Origin: Clostridiales bacterium | GTDB taxonomy: Bacteria > Bacillota > Clostridia > Oscillospirales > Oscillospiraceae | Assembly: GCA_012719035.1 (NCBI GenBank) | Contig: JAAYBD010000001.1 | Span: 1-62,343, forward strand | Length of the DNA stretch: 62,343 bases | Direction of reading: 5' to 3' | Part shown: positions 17,621 through 26,964 of the stretch, in pieces | Numbering within the stretch: position 1 is the stretch's first letter | Layout: every line of letters starts with the position of its first letter | Position numbers and translations under genes: made by a program | The notes under the pieces: generated by a model | Database searches by the model: none | What the model saw: only the letters and a program-made list of their open reading frames with translations | Told to the model about the DNA's origin: nothing

Positions 17621-18577
17621 TTATTTGCTGTATACATTCTCCGGTTTGTTTTCCTCAATGACTTTTTGATATTCCTTAGTGCTCGTATAAATCTCATCCT
17701 TGAACGGATTGAGCTTGTTTTTAAATATGATTCTGAACTGATAGATTACCGCTCCAAGGTTGAACAGCAGAGAGACAAGGCTCACCGCGAAAAATGCTTT
17801 GGGACTATGCGTCGTGGATACAGGCGCAATACGGTCTGCAAATGAGGGCACCGTCATAACGAACATTATCCACAGCGCAAGGGTATGTGCGCGGTGCTGA
17901 AGCCATGCGCCCTTTTTAATAAAGAAAGTGCAAACCGTACTTGCAACAAGCAGCGCAACGCCGCAATAAAATGAATGGTCTGCTATGCAGTTGTATGTAT
18001 ATGCGAAGTTCCAAAGGTCATAGGCGATGACATAGAGCCATATGCAGTCCGGCCAAATCATATCCTTGCTCTTGTCCTTTGAAATGAAAATTCCAAACCA
18101 TCCGCAGATAAGCAGGATATTCAGAATTCCAGCTATGCCGTTCATAATGTTCCAAGGGCCTGACATCAGCCACAGATTATCGATGCGTGCACCTTCAAAC
18201 GCAGCAAATGAATAGCACTCAAAGTCACGTAAAACGGCCTCCAAAATGTTGACCGCCAAAATGAGCGGCGGAAAACAAAGCGCCCACCTTTTCTTGGCAA
18301 GACTCGGAAAATATCTTATTGCCATAAATCCAAGGCATCCGGCAAGTGCCGAATAGGTTTTAAACCAGTTGAACCATGTTCCAGTGCCATACTCATTGCC
18401 GGGCGCTGCGGTCGTTGGCCAGACAAATATAGTCAGCACCGCGGGAACAATGAGGAACAGAGTCAGTCCGCCCCATTTTGTCGTGCGGCTGAATTCGTTG
18501 AATGCGATTAGCGTGAAAATTACTAATGCCAATATTGCCCAGCCCATTAGGCTGGTAGATTCATACAAAATGCCCAT
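17621..18577 (-). CDS. DUF5692-like multi-pass membrane protein
   Basis: A 318-residue protein with about nine hydrophobic segments (for example MGWAILALVIFTLIAF and the later LLVASTVCTFFI). It has the polar motifs FNEFSRTTKWGG near the start and YVIAYDLWNFAYTYNC in the middle. I associate this pattern with the DUF5692 family, whose function is unknown. The start chosen is ATG 18577 after AGGGAG, because the longer frame starts 42 bases upstream without a better site. It has its own consensus promoter and terminator, so it is a single-gene unit divergent from metY. It could be a transporter or a signalling membrane protein. Confidence 0.7.
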   Translation of the reverse strand: MGILYESTSLMGWAILALVIFTLIAFNEFSRTTKWGGLTLFLIVPAVLTIFVWPTTAAPGNEYGTGTWFNWFKTYSALAGCLGFMAIRYFPSLAKKRWALCFPPLILAVNILEAVLRDFECYSFAAFEGARIDNLWLMSGPWNIMNGIAGILNILLICGWFGIFISKDKSKDMIWPDCIWLYVIAYDLWNFAYTYNCIADHSFYCGVALLVASTVCTFFIKKGAWLQHRAHTLALWIMFVMTVPSFADRIAPVSTTHSPKAFFAVSLVSLLFNLGAVIYQFRIIFKNKLNPFKDEIYTSTKEYQKVIEENKPENVYSK

Positions 18578-18633
18578 TTTCTCTTTCTCCCTCAAATCAT
18601 TGTTTGTTTTTATAAACAATATACGCTGTCAGA

Positions 18634-18662
18634 AGTATACTATATCTATACAAAAAAGTCAA
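18634..18662 (-). promoter_or_regulatory. Promoter of the DUF5692-like gene
   Basis: On the minus strand, TTGACT (18657-18662), 17 bases, TATACT (18634-18639). Transcription would start about 50 bases before the start codon. Confidence 0.8.
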
Positions 18663-18827
18663 AGAGTATGAACAAACTATTAACAAAAAAATTAATTTGA
18701 CCCCGGAATATACTATTTATTACAGAACTTTTTGTATAATGCCATCAGCATTGTCGATCAAACTTCTTTAACAAAGACAAATAATTGTATTTTGAGGGTA
18801 ATCCTGCTAAAAAGCCTTTAAAAATTA

Positions 18828-18856
18828 TTGACAAAAGAAAAGAAGCATAGTATAAT
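18828..18856 (+). promoter_or_regulatory. Promoter of metY-mnmA-nadA
   Basis: A perfect consensus pair, TTGACA (18828-18833) and TATAAT (18851-18856), 17 bases apart. It leaves a leader of about 140 bases before metY. A promoter this strong usually needs repression, which fits the dyad just downstream. Confidence 0.88.
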
Positions 18857-18857
18857 C

Positions 18858-18874
18858 CCTATCAAATCTATAGG
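18858..18874 (+). promoter_or_regulatory. Dyad operator candidate at the metY start site
   Basis: CCTAT-N7-ATAGG starts one base after the -10 box and covers the expected start site. It is followed by AATT, giving ATAGGAATT, which resembles sites of Rrf2-type regulators such as CymR that control sulfur genes in Firmicutes. Regulator identity is inference. No SAM-I riboswitch core was recognised in the leader. Confidence 0.5.
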
Positions 18875-19001
18875 AATTGCGGTTATATCTAATGAGTATG
18901 CTATTTACGAAAATACTGAGGCATAACTTCCGAAACGGTCGAATGTGTTGATGCTTTGTAATGAATAAGTATAACATATAAAACCGAGGGGAAGATAAAC
19001 G

Positions 19002-20288
19002 ATGAATAAAAACTATAAATTTGAAACGCTTCAGGTCCACGTCGGTCAGGAATCTCCCGATCCCGCAACCGACGCGAGGGCAGTGCCCATCTATGCTACC
19101 ACATCCTATGTGTTCAAGGACAGCAGTCAGGCGGCGGGAAGGTTTGCTTTAGCGGAAAGCGGAAATATTTACACCCGACTCATGAACCCCACCTCCGATG
19201 TATTTGAAAAACGCATTGCAGCCTTGGAGGGCGGTGCGGCAGCGCTGGCTACAGCGTCCGGTTCCGCGGCGATCACTTACGCTATACAGAACATTGCCCG
19301 CAGCGGAGATCATATCGTTTCTTCAAGTGCTCTTTACGGAGGCACATATAATTTGTTTCTTAACACGCTGCCCGAATTCGGAATCACAACCACTTTTGTG
19401 GATAGCCGGGATCCGCAGAATTTTGCCGGTGCTATAAACTCCAACACCAAGGCTTTGTTCATTGAATCGCTTGGAAATCCAAACAGCGATATTACAGATA
19501 TTGAAGCTGTGGCGGAAATAGCCCATAAGAACGGCATCCCGCTGATTATCGACAACACCTTTGCAACTCCTTACCTTTTAAGACCTATTGAGCACGGAGC
19601 TGACATAGTAATCCATTCTGCAACAAAGTTCATCGGAGGACATGGTACGGTTATCGGGGGCGTCATAGTAGACAGCGGAAAGTTCGATTGGGCGCAGAAT
19701 GATAAATTTCCCGGGCTGAGCCGGCCTAACCCAAGTTATCATGGCGTTGTTTATACCGAAGCCTGCGGCAATCTGGCTTATATATTAAAAATACGCACGA
19801 CACTTATGAGAGACACCGGTTCGGCCATCAGCCCGTTCAATTCCTTCTTGCTTTTACAGGGGCTGGAAACCCTTTCACTTCGTGTGGAGCGGCACGTCGA
19901 AAATGCTCTCAAGGTTGTAAACTATCTCTCCAAGCACCCGCAGGTCGAACAGGTAAATCACCCGTCTCTTTCAGACCGTTGGGACAACAAACTGTACGAG
20001 CACTATTTCCCCAACGGCGCAGGCTCTATATTTACATTTGAAATAAAAGGAAGCGCGGAAACCGCTCGGAAATTCTGCGAGTCGCTGGAGCTTTTCTCAC
20101 TTCTTGCCAACGTAGCCGATGTAAAATCGCTTGTTATCCACCCTGCTTCAACAACGCATTCTCAGATGAGCGAAGAAGAACTTATCAAATCGGGAATAAA
20201 ACCCAACACAATACGGCTTTCAATAGGTACAGAGCATATCGACGATATAATCGCGGACCTTGAGCACGGATTCAATAGCATCACTTGA
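19002..20288 (+). CDS. metY: O-acetylhomoserine sulfhydrylase (PLP enzyme)
   Basis: A 428-residue Cys/Met-metabolism PLP enzyme. It makes homocysteine from O-acetylhomoserine and sulfide, the direct sulfhydrylation route to methionine. The opening FETLQVHVGQESPDPATDARAVPIYATTSYVF is characteristic of this subfamily. The lysine that binds PLP lies in HSATKFIGGHGT near residue 210. The SYHGVVY insert and the length over 420 favour OAH sulfhydrylase over cystathionine gamma-synthase, which is nearer 380. GAGGGG precedes ATG 19002. It leads a plus-strand cluster with mnmA and nadA. Confidence 0.93.
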   Translation: MNKNYKFETLQVHVGQESPDPATDARAVPIYATTSYVFKDSSQAAGRFALAESGNIYTRLMNPTSDVFEKRIAALEGGAAALATASGSAAITYAIQNIARSGDHIVSSSALYGGTYNLFLNTLPEFGITTTFVDSRDPQNFAGAINSNTKALFIESLGNPNSDITDIEAVAEIAHKNGIPLIIDNTFATPYLLRPIEHGADIVIHSATKFIGGHGTVIGGVIVDSGKFDWAQNDKFPGLSRPNPSYHGVVYTEACGNLAYILKIRTTLMRDTGSAISPFNSFLLLQGLETLSLRVERHVENALKVVNYLSKHPQVEQVNHPSLSDRWDNKLYEHYFPNGAGSIFTFEIKGSAETARKFCESLELFSLLANVADVKSLVIHPASTTHSQMSEEELIKSGIKPNTIRLSIGTEHIDDIIADLEHGFNSIT

Positions 20289-20406
20289 AATAGCAAACAG
20301 GCAGTGTTCGAGCATAAACAGGGCTTATATGCAGCAGACCTTATTGCCGCAGGACGCCGGAGAGCGCTGTCTGACGCCGGTTAGAAGTAATAAAGCGCAG
20401 AAAATC

Positions 20407-21468
20407 ATGGAATTAAAAACAAAAGAAAAAGCAATAGCCGCCATGAGCGGAGGAGTCGACAGCTCTGTTGCAGCATACCTTGCGCTGCAGCAGGGCTACG
20501 ACTGCATCGGCGTAACGCTTAAACTATACGGCGGAGAGGGAAATACCTGCTGCTCATTGAACGATACTGAAGATGCCCGAAGTGTGGCATTCAAGCTCGG
20601 CATCCCCTTTTATGCCTTCAATTTTCAGCTTGAATTTGATGAAAAGATCATAAAAAAGTTCGTACGTTCATATGAGTGCGGAGAAACGCCCAACCCCTGC
20701 ATCGATTGTAACAGGTTTATGAAGTTCGGAAAGCTTTTTGAAAGGGCGCAGGAGCTTGATTATGACTATATAGTGACAGGTCACTATGCAAAGATTGAAA
20801 AGCACAGTGATAGATTCCTGCTCCGTAAACCGGCTGATTCCGATAAGGATCAGACCTATGTGCTTTATGCCATGACGCAGGAGCAGCTTGCGCATACTTT
20901 GTTTCCTCTTGCGGACCTCCAAAAATCGCAGGTACGCGAAATTGCGGAGAGCCTGGGTTTTGTCAACGCAAAGAAGCCGGACAGTCAAGATATCTGTTTT
21001 GTACCAAGCGGAGATTACGGCTCCTTTTTGGAGCACTATTCCGGCAAAACCTATTTGCCCGGTAATTTTACGGATAAAAACGGGAACATTATTGGAAAAC
21101 ACAAAGGGATAACGAAATATACCATAGGGCAGAGAAAGGGACTTGGCCTGTCATCATCAGAACCGATGTATGTTGTTCAGAAATGCCCCGAAACCAACAG
21201 CATCATCCTTGGAGCTTCCCGCGATTTGTTCCGAAAATCCCTTGAAGCGGAAGACATTAACCTGATTGCCGCTGATTCCATTCCCTGCCCTATGCGCGTC
21301 AAAGCAAAAATCCGCTATGGCAGAGGAGAAGCTGATGCAACAGTGGAACAGATTGCGGAGGACAGAATACATCTAAAATTTGATGAGCCTCAGCGTGCGA
21401 TAACACCCGGGCAAGCGGTAGTTCTGTATGACGGAGACTACGTTTTGGGCGGCGGTACAATAAAATAG
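20407..21468 (+). CDS. mnmA: tRNA-specific 2-thiouridylase MnmA
   Basis: A 353-residue enzyme that places sulfur on U34 of Lys, Glu and Gln tRNAs using ATP and a sulfur carrier. The PP-loop is AAMSGGVDSSVAAYLALQ at the N-terminus. The two catalytic cysteines lie in CGETPNPCIDCN (near 97) and SQDICFVPSGDY (near 195). The start is put at ATG 20407, where family alignments begin, although the ribosome site there is weak. The frame stays open back to 20260. It follows metY by 118 bases and precedes nadA by 13. Confidence 0.95.
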   Translation: MELKTKEKAIAAMSGGVDSSVAAYLALQQGYDCIGVTLKLYGGEGNTCCSLNDTEDARSVAFKLGIPFYAFNFQLEFDEKIIKKFVRSYECGETPNPCIDCNRFMKFGKLFERAQELDYDYIVTGHYAKIEKHSDRFLLRKPADSDKDQTYVLYAMTQEQLAHTLFPLADLQKSQVREIAESLGFVNAKKPDSQDICFVPSGDYGSFLEHYSGKTYLPGNFTDKNGNIIGKHKGITKYTIGQRKGLGLSSSEPMYVVQKCPETNSIILGASRDLFRKSLEAEDINLIAADSIPCPMRVKAKIRYGRGEADATVEQIAEDRIHLKFDEPQRAITPGQAVVLYDGDYVLGGGTIK

Positions 21469-21481
21469 AAGGAACATTGCT

Positions 21482-22396
21482 ATGAAAATCAGAGAACTTC
21501 AGGAAGAGATAATAAAGTTAAAAAAGGAAAAAGATATCTGCATTCTCGCTCACTTATATCAGGCAAGAGAAATAACGGAGGTAGCGGATTTTACGGGAGA
21601 CTCCTTCGGGCTAAGCGTGCAGGCATCAAAAGCGCCGCAGAAAACAGTGATTATGTGCGGTGTCCGCTTCATGGCGGAGACTGTCAAAATACTGTCTCCC
21701 GAAAAAACGGTATATCTTGCAAATCCATTGGCAGGCTGTCCCATGGCGGATCAGATGGACAGAGAACTCATATCCTCTGTCAAGGAAAAGTATCCTGACT
21801 ACACAGTCGTATGTTATATCAATACTACAGCCGAGCTTAAAACTATCTGCGATGTATGCGTTACCTCATCCTCAGCAGTTAAAATTATCAATAAGTTGGA
21901 AAATAACAACATCCTTTTCATACCCGACAAAAATCTTGGCGCATATATAGCGGAGCAGATTCCCGATAAAAATATCAAGCTGCTGCAGGGCGGCTGTCCA
22001 ACCCATGTAAGAGCCGGAAAGCGTGACGTTGAGCGCGTACGTGCGGAACATCCGAATGCCCTGCTTCTGGTTCATCCCGAATGCCTGCCCGAGGTTGTAA
22101 AAGCCGCGGATTTCGTAGGTTCGACATCGGCAATTATAGACTACGCAAAAAATTCAGACAAAAAGGAATTTATCATCGGAACCGAACTGGCTATTCTCGA
22201 ACATCTTCAGTATGACTGCCCCGAAAAGCAGTTTTATCCCCTGTCAAAAGACTTCGTATGCCATAACATGAAAATCACAACTTTAACCGACTTGTACAAC
22301 TGCATAAAAGGAATCAGCGGGGAGGAAATCGTACTTGACCAAGACACGATGAATAAAGCAAGACTTTGCATAGACCGAATGATAAGCCTTGGATAG
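21482..22396 (+). CDS. nadA: Quinolinate synthase NadA
   Basis: A 304-residue [4Fe-4S] enzyme that condenses iminoaspartate with dihydroxyacetone phosphate to quinolinate in NAD synthesis. Cluster and active-site motifs are visible: ILAHLYQAREI near 20, IMCGVRFMAET near 60, VTSSSAV, HPECLPEVV near 198, and CHNMKITTL near 260. No nadB or nadC lies nearby, although these usually accompany it. It is co-directional with mnmA (13-base gap) and ends at a strong terminator. Confidence 0.95.
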   Translation: MKIRELQEEIIKLKKEKDICILAHLYQAREITEVADFTGDSFGLSVQASKAPQKTVIMCGVRFMAETVKILSPEKTVYLANPLAGCPMADQMDRELISSVKEKYPDYTVVCYINTTAELKTICDVCVTSSSAVKIINKLENNNILFIPDKNLGAYIAEQIPDKNIKLLQGGCPTHVRAGKRDVERVRAEHPNALLLVHPECLPEVVKAADFVGSTSAIIDYAKNSDKKEFIIGTELAILEHLQYDCPEKQFYPLSKDFVCHNMKITTLTDLYNCIKGISGEEIVLDQDTMNKARLCIDRMISLG

Positions 22397-22439
22397 CATG
22401 ATACCTGCCTGATAGTTAAAATCGTTTCGTAACTCAAAA

Positions 22440-22460
22440 GTTCTCCCCTATATGGAGAAC
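22440..22460 (+). other. Small hairpin between nadA and its terminator
   Basis: GTTCTCC-N7-GGAGAAC forms a perfect 7-bp stem one base before the larger terminator hairpin. It may stabilise the 3' end or only be part of the terminator structure. Confidence 0.55.
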
Positions 22461-22461
22461 T

Positions 22462-22505
22462 CCCGTATGCCTGGCTGTCACCCCGGTCAAGCATACGGGT
22501 TTTTT
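22462..22505 (+). terminator. Terminator of metY-mnmA-nadA
   Basis: A CCCGTATGC / GCATACGGG stem with a 20-base loop is followed by TTTTTT. A clear intrinsic terminator 65 bases after nadA. Confidence 0.88.
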
Positions 22506-22582
22506 AATTGTTTTTATCTAATTCGCAAAATATTGAATCCCACTGATATTAGCAGCTAAAACGTTTGCATGAACAAAAAAAT

Positions 22583-22615
22583 AATAGGCAGGTTTTCAAT
22601 AAAAACCTGCCTATT
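22583..22615 (-). terminator. Terminator of the dgt-dnaG-rpoD run
   Basis: AATAGGCAGGTTTT pairs with AAAACCTGCCTATT, and on the minus strand this is followed by ATTTTTTTG. It lies 14 bases after the rpoD stop. The plus side is also T-rich, so it may work both ways. Confidence 0.9.
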
Positions 22616-22629
22616 TTCATTTTTTTCTT

Positions 22630-23829
22630 TTAATTTAGAAAGTCTCTCAGCTTTTTGGAGCGGGAGGGATGGCGCAGCTTACGCAGAGCCTTTGCCTCGA
22701 TCTGACGGATTCGTTCACGTGTTACATTGAACTCCTTTCCGACTTCCTCAAGCGTACGCGTCCTGCCGTCCTCAATGCCGAAACGCAGGCGCAGAACTTT
22801 TTCCTCACGTGGAGTGAGCGTGGAAAGCACCGTCATAAGCTGCTCTTTCAGCAAGGTAAAAGATGCAGCCTCGCTCGGCTCTGACGCGTCCTCGTCCGGA
22901 ATAAAGTCTCCCAAGTGGCTGTCCTCTTCCTCGCCTATCGGCGTTTCGAGGGAAACAGGCTCCTGAGCGATTTTAAGGATGTCGCGCACCTTGTCTACAG
23001 GCATACCCATTTCCTCGGCAATTTCTTCGGGCGTGGGGTCATGACCCAGTTCCTGAAGAAGCTGGCGTGAAACCCGGATGACCTTGTTTATAGTCTCGAC
23101 CATATGAACGGGTATACGGATCGTACGCGCCTGATCTGCAATAGCCCTTGTTATTGCCTGACGTATCCACCATGTCGCATAGGTCGAGAACTTATACCCC
23201 TTTGTATAATCGAACTTTTCAACGGCCTTGATAAGACCCAGATTCCCCTCCTGAATAAGGTCGAGGAATAGCATTCCGCGTCCTACATAGCGCTTCGCTA
23301 TGCTGACGACTAAGCGGAGGTTCGCTTCCGCCATGCGGCGCTTCGCTTCTTCATCTCCCATAGACATTCTGATTGCGAGATCAATTTCTTCTTCAGGCGT
23401 GAGAAGCGGGATCTTTCCGATTTCCTTGAGGTACATGCGGACAGGGTCATCGGTCGAAAACGTATCTGCAATAGCCTCGGTATTTGCCAGCTCTTCATCC
23501 GTAACTTCTTCAAGTTCTTCAAGTTCCTCAAGTTCAGGAAGCGCTTCCTCATCTATGGGGCGCAGATAATCTTCGCCTGCCGTTTCGATTCCGAGATTCT
23601 CAAGCTGGTCGTAAAATTTGTCTATCTGCTCCGCATCCAGATTCAGGCTCTCAAGCACATCCATAAGCTCTTTGGAGGTAAGTTTTCCGGCCTTTTTACC
23701 CTTTTCAATCAATTCACGCAGGCATTCTTCATTTGTTTTTTCAGGCATTACTATGCTTTCTGCCTGTGTGTTTTCTTCTTCGGCTGTTTCTTTCTTCTTT
23801 TTGATTTCATCTTTTTCCTTTGCAGCCAT
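22630..23829 (-). CDS. rpoD: Primary sigma factor RpoD (SigA)
   Basis: A 399-residue housekeeping sigma factor. Region 1.2 is [21 protein letters not shown] near 125. Region 2 has [20 protein letters not shown] and [20 protein letters not shown], which bind core polymerase and the -10 box. Region 4.2 is [20 protein letters not shown], for the -35 box. A glutamate-rich stretch ([18 protein letters not shown]) precedes region 1.2. The start is ATG 23829, with GGGGG upstream and 4 bases after the dnaG stop. Its promoter consensus agrees with the TTGACA/TATAAT sites seen across this window. Confidence 0.98.
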   Translation of the reverse strand: MAAKEKDEIKKKKETAEEENTQAESIVMPEKTNEECLRELIEKGKKAGKLTSKELMDVLESLNLDAEQIDKFYDQLENLGIETAGEDYLRPIDEEALPELEELEELEEVTDEELANTEAIADTFSTDDPVRMYLKEIGKIPLLTPEEEIDLAIRMSMGDEEAKRRMAEANLRLVVSIAKRYVGRGMLFLDLIQEGNLGLIKAVEKFDYTKGYKFSTYATWWIRQAITRAIADQARTIRIPVHMVETINKVIRVSRQLLQELGHDPTPEEIAEEMGMPVDKVRDILKIAQEPVSLETPIGEEEDSHLGDFIPDEDASEPSEAASFTLLKEQLMTVLSTLTPREEKVLRLRFGIEDGRTRTLEEVGKEFNVTRERIRQIEAKALRKLRHPSRSKKLRDFLN

Positions 23830-23833
23830 TTCT

Positions 23834-25594
23834 TTACCCCCTATAACTCTTGCTCTCACGCAGTTTATTTGATATGTCCAAAAGTTTGTTCTCCTCTGCG
23901 CTGCTAATTTGCTGTCTTGCAAGCTTCTCGGTCTTAATTATATTTATGTAATCGTTTAAAGCTTTTTCACTCTGAGAAAGCTCCAAAGGTCCATTAAGCA
24001 CCTCTGTCAGTATAGATATCTCATCATTTGTAAAAGATTCCGCGAGCGGTGCAAGTGACGGCTGCGAGCCGTATTTCGTAAGTTCTTTAAACTCGCGGTA
24101 CATTTTTCCGAACAACGGCACCGAAAAATCTTCTTCGGCAAGTTCTACTGCATCGGAAAAAAGTGTAGGCTCATAGTAGAGAAGTCTCAAAATTCCTTTT
24201 TCCGCCGTCGCGCTCTTGATATTTTCATAATGCATATTCCTTGCGCGCGGCTGACGGGAACGGAGCGGACTGGAATTTTCGCTCTCCTGTTTTCTCTTAG
24301 CTTGACCCAATAATTTTTTCCGAACTCTCTCGACCTCGGAAAGTACGGCATCCGCCGACACTTTTGCCATGTCGGCAGCTTTGCGCGAATAGACCTCGCG
24401 CTCAACCGCATTTGGAAGACCTGCGACAAGCCCCGTCACTTCCTTCAAAAAGGCAACCCTGCTCTCCTCGGTATTTAAGCCGTATTTTGAAGCTATATCC
24501 GAAAAACGGTATTCTATGTGGTTTTCGGAGCGGGCAAGCAGATTTTCAAAGGCTGCTGCGCCAAATTTTTTTATATACTCATCAGGGTCTTTAGCTCCGC
24601 TCAGCCTGAGTACGCGAACCTTGATATCAAGCTTCTGTAAAATTGAAATCGCCCTCTGCGATGCTTTTTGACCTGCCGTATCTCCGTCATATGCAATTAC
24701 GACTTCTTTCACATACCTTGATATAAGCCGCGCCTGTTCAGGCGTAAGGGATGTTCCAAGAGAGGCAACCGCGCAGTCAAAGCCTGCCTGATGCAGTGCT
24801 ACAACGTCTATATTGCCCTCTGAAAGAATTATATATCCCATTTTTGACTTTTTAGCCAAATTCATTGCAAAAAGATTGTGACTCTTATTAAAAACAACGG
24901 TTTCGGGACTGTTCATATACTTTGGTTCGCCATCCCCCAGCATTCTTCCCGAAAAACCGACAACACTTCCCCGAATATCTATTACAGGGAACATTAAGCG
25001 ATTGCGGAAAGTATCATATATACCTCCGCCTTTTTTTGATGCCCTTGCCAGTCCCGCATCCAGAAGCTCTTGCTTGGTATAACCCTTTTTCAGCATTGCC
25101 TCGGCAAGGCTGTCCCATGAATCGGGGGCAAAGCCCAATCCGAAGCGGGTAACCATTGCCGGAGCGATTTCACGCTTTTTTATATATTGCCGCGCAATTT
25201 CCCCGTTCAGAGCGGAAAGCTGTTCATAGAAAAATCTCGCGGCATCCCGGTTAATCTGAAGCATTTTTTCTCGCCGTGAGTGGTTTCCGTCCTTTTCATC
25301 CTCCGGTACAGCCATTCCAACGCGTCTGGCAAGGAAGCGCACTGCGTCGGGATATGAAAGGTTTTCAATTTCCATTATGAAATTTATAACTGTTCCGCCT
25401 TTGCCGCATCCGAAGCAATGGTATATCTGCTTATCCGACGCAACGGAAAATGACGGTGTCTTTTCGCTGTGGAAAGGGCACAGTCCGAAAAGATTGCTTC
25501 CGCTTTTCTTTGTAAGCTTAACATATGAGGAAACGACTTCGGTTATTTCGTTGCGCTCGGTGAGTTCCTGAAGAAAACTTTCGGGAAAAGCCAT
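23834..25594 (-). CDS. dnaG: DNA primase DnaG
   Basis: A 586-residue primase that makes RNA primers for replication. The N-terminal zinc finger is [12 protein letters not shown]...[10 protein letters not shown] (about 38-63). The Toprim domain has [16 protein letters not shown] near 260 and [15 protein letters not shown] near 305, the acidic catalytic residues. A C-terminal helicase-binding part follows. It lies between dgt and rpoD in a Firmicutes-style macromolecular-synthesis order, only 4 bases before rpoD. Confidence 0.97.
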   Translation of the reverse strand: MAFPESFLQELTERNEITEVVSSYVKLTKKSGSNLFGLCPFHSEKTPSFSVASDKQIYHCFGCGKGGTVINFIMEIENLSYPDAVRFLARRVGMAVPEDEKDGNHSRREKMLQINRDAARFFYEQLSALNGEIARQYIKKREIAPAMVTRFGLGFAPDSWDSLAEAMLKKGYTKQELLDAGLARASKKGGGIYDTFRNRLMFPVIDIRGSVVGFSGRMLGDGEPKYMNSPETVVFNKSHNLFAMNLAKKSKMGYIILSEGNIDVVALHQAGFDCAVASLGTSLTPEQARLISRYVKEVVIAYDGDTAGQKASQRAISILQKLDIKVRVLRLSGAKDPDEYIKKFGAAAFENLLARSENHIEYRFSDIASKYGLNTEESRVAFLKEVTGLVAGLPNAVEREVYSRKAADMAKVSADAVLSEVERVRKKLLGQAKRKQESENSSPLRSRQPRARNMHYENIKSATAEKGILRLLYYEPTLFSDAVELAEEDFSVPLFGKMYREFKELTKYGSQPSLAPLAESFTNDEISILTEVLNGPLELSQSEKALNDYINIIKTEKLARQQISSAEENKLLDISNKLRESKSYRG

Positions 25595-25703
25595 ACAGCC
25601 GCCTCCATTTCTGCTATTGTTATTTTGTCCTCCTCATTTTCAGGCAAAACGGGCACTGCCCACGCAAATTTAAGTTCGATTATAAAGAAAATCTGTATTC
25701 CGC

Positions 25704-26708
25704 TCACTTGACCTGCCACGCTGCGGGGATATATATATTGCTGAACTTGTAAACCGCATAGTCATCTGTCATGCCTGACACATAGTCACATACAGCACGC
25801 TCGATGCCCTCTTCTTCGGCAATACGTTTGTAATCCTCCGGAAGATTCTTAGGATTTTTCATATAGTGTTCCCAAATGCTTCCCAAAATGCCTGTGACTT
25901 TCGCTTCCTCACCCTTTGCCTCAGGGTTTCGGTATACCTTGTCATACAAAAACTCGTAAAACGTATTGACCGCTTCGGTCATTTCGTCCGACATTTTGAT
26001 ATCTCCCTCGGCGCTGTTTTCAATTAAATCACTTATTATCGCGTTTATCCTTACGCTGTGCCGCCCGCCGATACGCTCCTGAACGACAGGAGGAATGTCT
26101 GCCGCTGTCAGAATTCCTGCGCGTACAGCATCATCGACATCGTGATTGATATATGCTATTCGGTCAGACAGACGGACAACTGTTGCTTCTGCCGTATCAT
26201 CCGGCGAACCGTGAGTGTGGTGAAGAATCCCCATGCGTGTTTCGTAGCACAGGTTCAGCCCTTTTCCGGATTTTTCGACGCGGTCGACTACTCTCAGACT
26301 CTGCTCGTAGTGTCTGAATCCGCCCGAAACCATTTCATTAAGTGCGCGTTCACCGGCATGTCCGAATGGAGTATGTCCCAAATCATGCCCCAAAGCGATA
26401 GCTTCTGTCAAATCCTCATTCAGCATAAGCGCCCGTGAGATCGTCCGCGCTATGCGTGTCACCTCGAATGTGTGCGTCAAACGCGTACGGTAATGGTCGC
26501 CCTCCGGCTGAAGAAACACCTGCGTCTTATGCTTCAAGCGCCGGAAAGCTTTTGAGTGGGTTATGCGGTCGATATCGCGCTGGAAGCAGGTTCGCAGCTC
26601 ATCAGGCTCCTCATACGCAAGTCGTCCCTGTGAATTCACCGCAAGCACTCCGCGCTCGGATATCATAAGCTGTTCAAGCTGTTCCCGCTTTTCTCTCAAG
26701 TTTGGCAA
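25704..26708 (-). CDS. dgt: Deoxyguanosinetriphosphate triphosphohydrolase-like HD protein
   Basis: A 334-residue HD-domain protein of the dGTPase family, which releases triphosphate from dNTPs and tunes nucleotide pools. The metal-site motifs are RLTHTFEVTRIARTISRAL (His near 78) and ALGHDLGHTPFGHAGERAL (HD near 108). The start is TTG at 26708, nine bases after GGAGG; no in-frame ATG gives a full domain. It precedes dnaG by 109 bases. Substrate preference among dNTPs cannot be read from sequence. Confidence 0.93.
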   Translation of the reverse strand: MPNLREKREQLEQLMISERGVLAVNSQGRLAYEEPDELRTCFQRDIDRITHSKAFRRLKHKTQVFLQPEGDHYRTRLTHTFEVTRIARTISRALMLNEDLTEAIALGHDLGHTPFGHAGERALNEMVSGGFRHYEQSLRVVDRVEKSGKGLNLCYETRMGILHHTHGSPDDTAEATVVRLSDRIAYINHDVDDAVRAGILTAADIPPVVQERIGGRHSVRINAIISDLIENSAEGDIKMSDEMTEAVNTFYEFLYDKVYRNPEAKGEEAKVTGILGSIWEHYMKNPKNLPEDYKRIAEEEGIERAVCDYVSGMTDDYAVYKFSNIYIPAAWQVK

Positions 26709-26847
26709 AGCAATTCACCTCCGTAGTTATAGGGGGCAAAACGTACTGGACATACTGAATGTACTGCTTGTCTTATACGACATTGCTCCCCATTTCCCCT
26801 CTTTTTTTCAAAGATATTTTAAATTATTTATATCTGGAAAAATTTAA

Positions 26848-26876
26848 GAGCCCCAACGTCACTGACGTCGGCGCTC
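26848..26876 (-). terminator. Terminator candidate after yigZ
   Basis: GAGCCCCAACGTC and GACGTCGGCGCTC pair at 11 of 13 positions around a 3-base loop, followed on the minus strand by TTAAATTTTTCC. It lies about 90 bases after the yigZ stop and before dgt. Confidence 0.6.
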
Positions 26877-26964
26877 CTGAGGAAGTATATCGCCGAATTA
26901 TTAGCTTTTCAGAGCTTTCTCTGCTTGTTTTGCCTGCAAAATAATGTCCGCCGCAAGCGTCTTT

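Noticed and set aside
18857-19001. SAM riboswitch upstream of metY
   Set aside because: The leader is only about 140 bases, has no SAM-I core motifs and no terminator before metY. A protein operator fits better.
23505-23545. Simple repeat of CTTCAAGTT units as a separate element
   Set aside because: It encodes the glutamate-rich segment before sigma region 1.2, common in primary sigma factors, and needs no other explanation.
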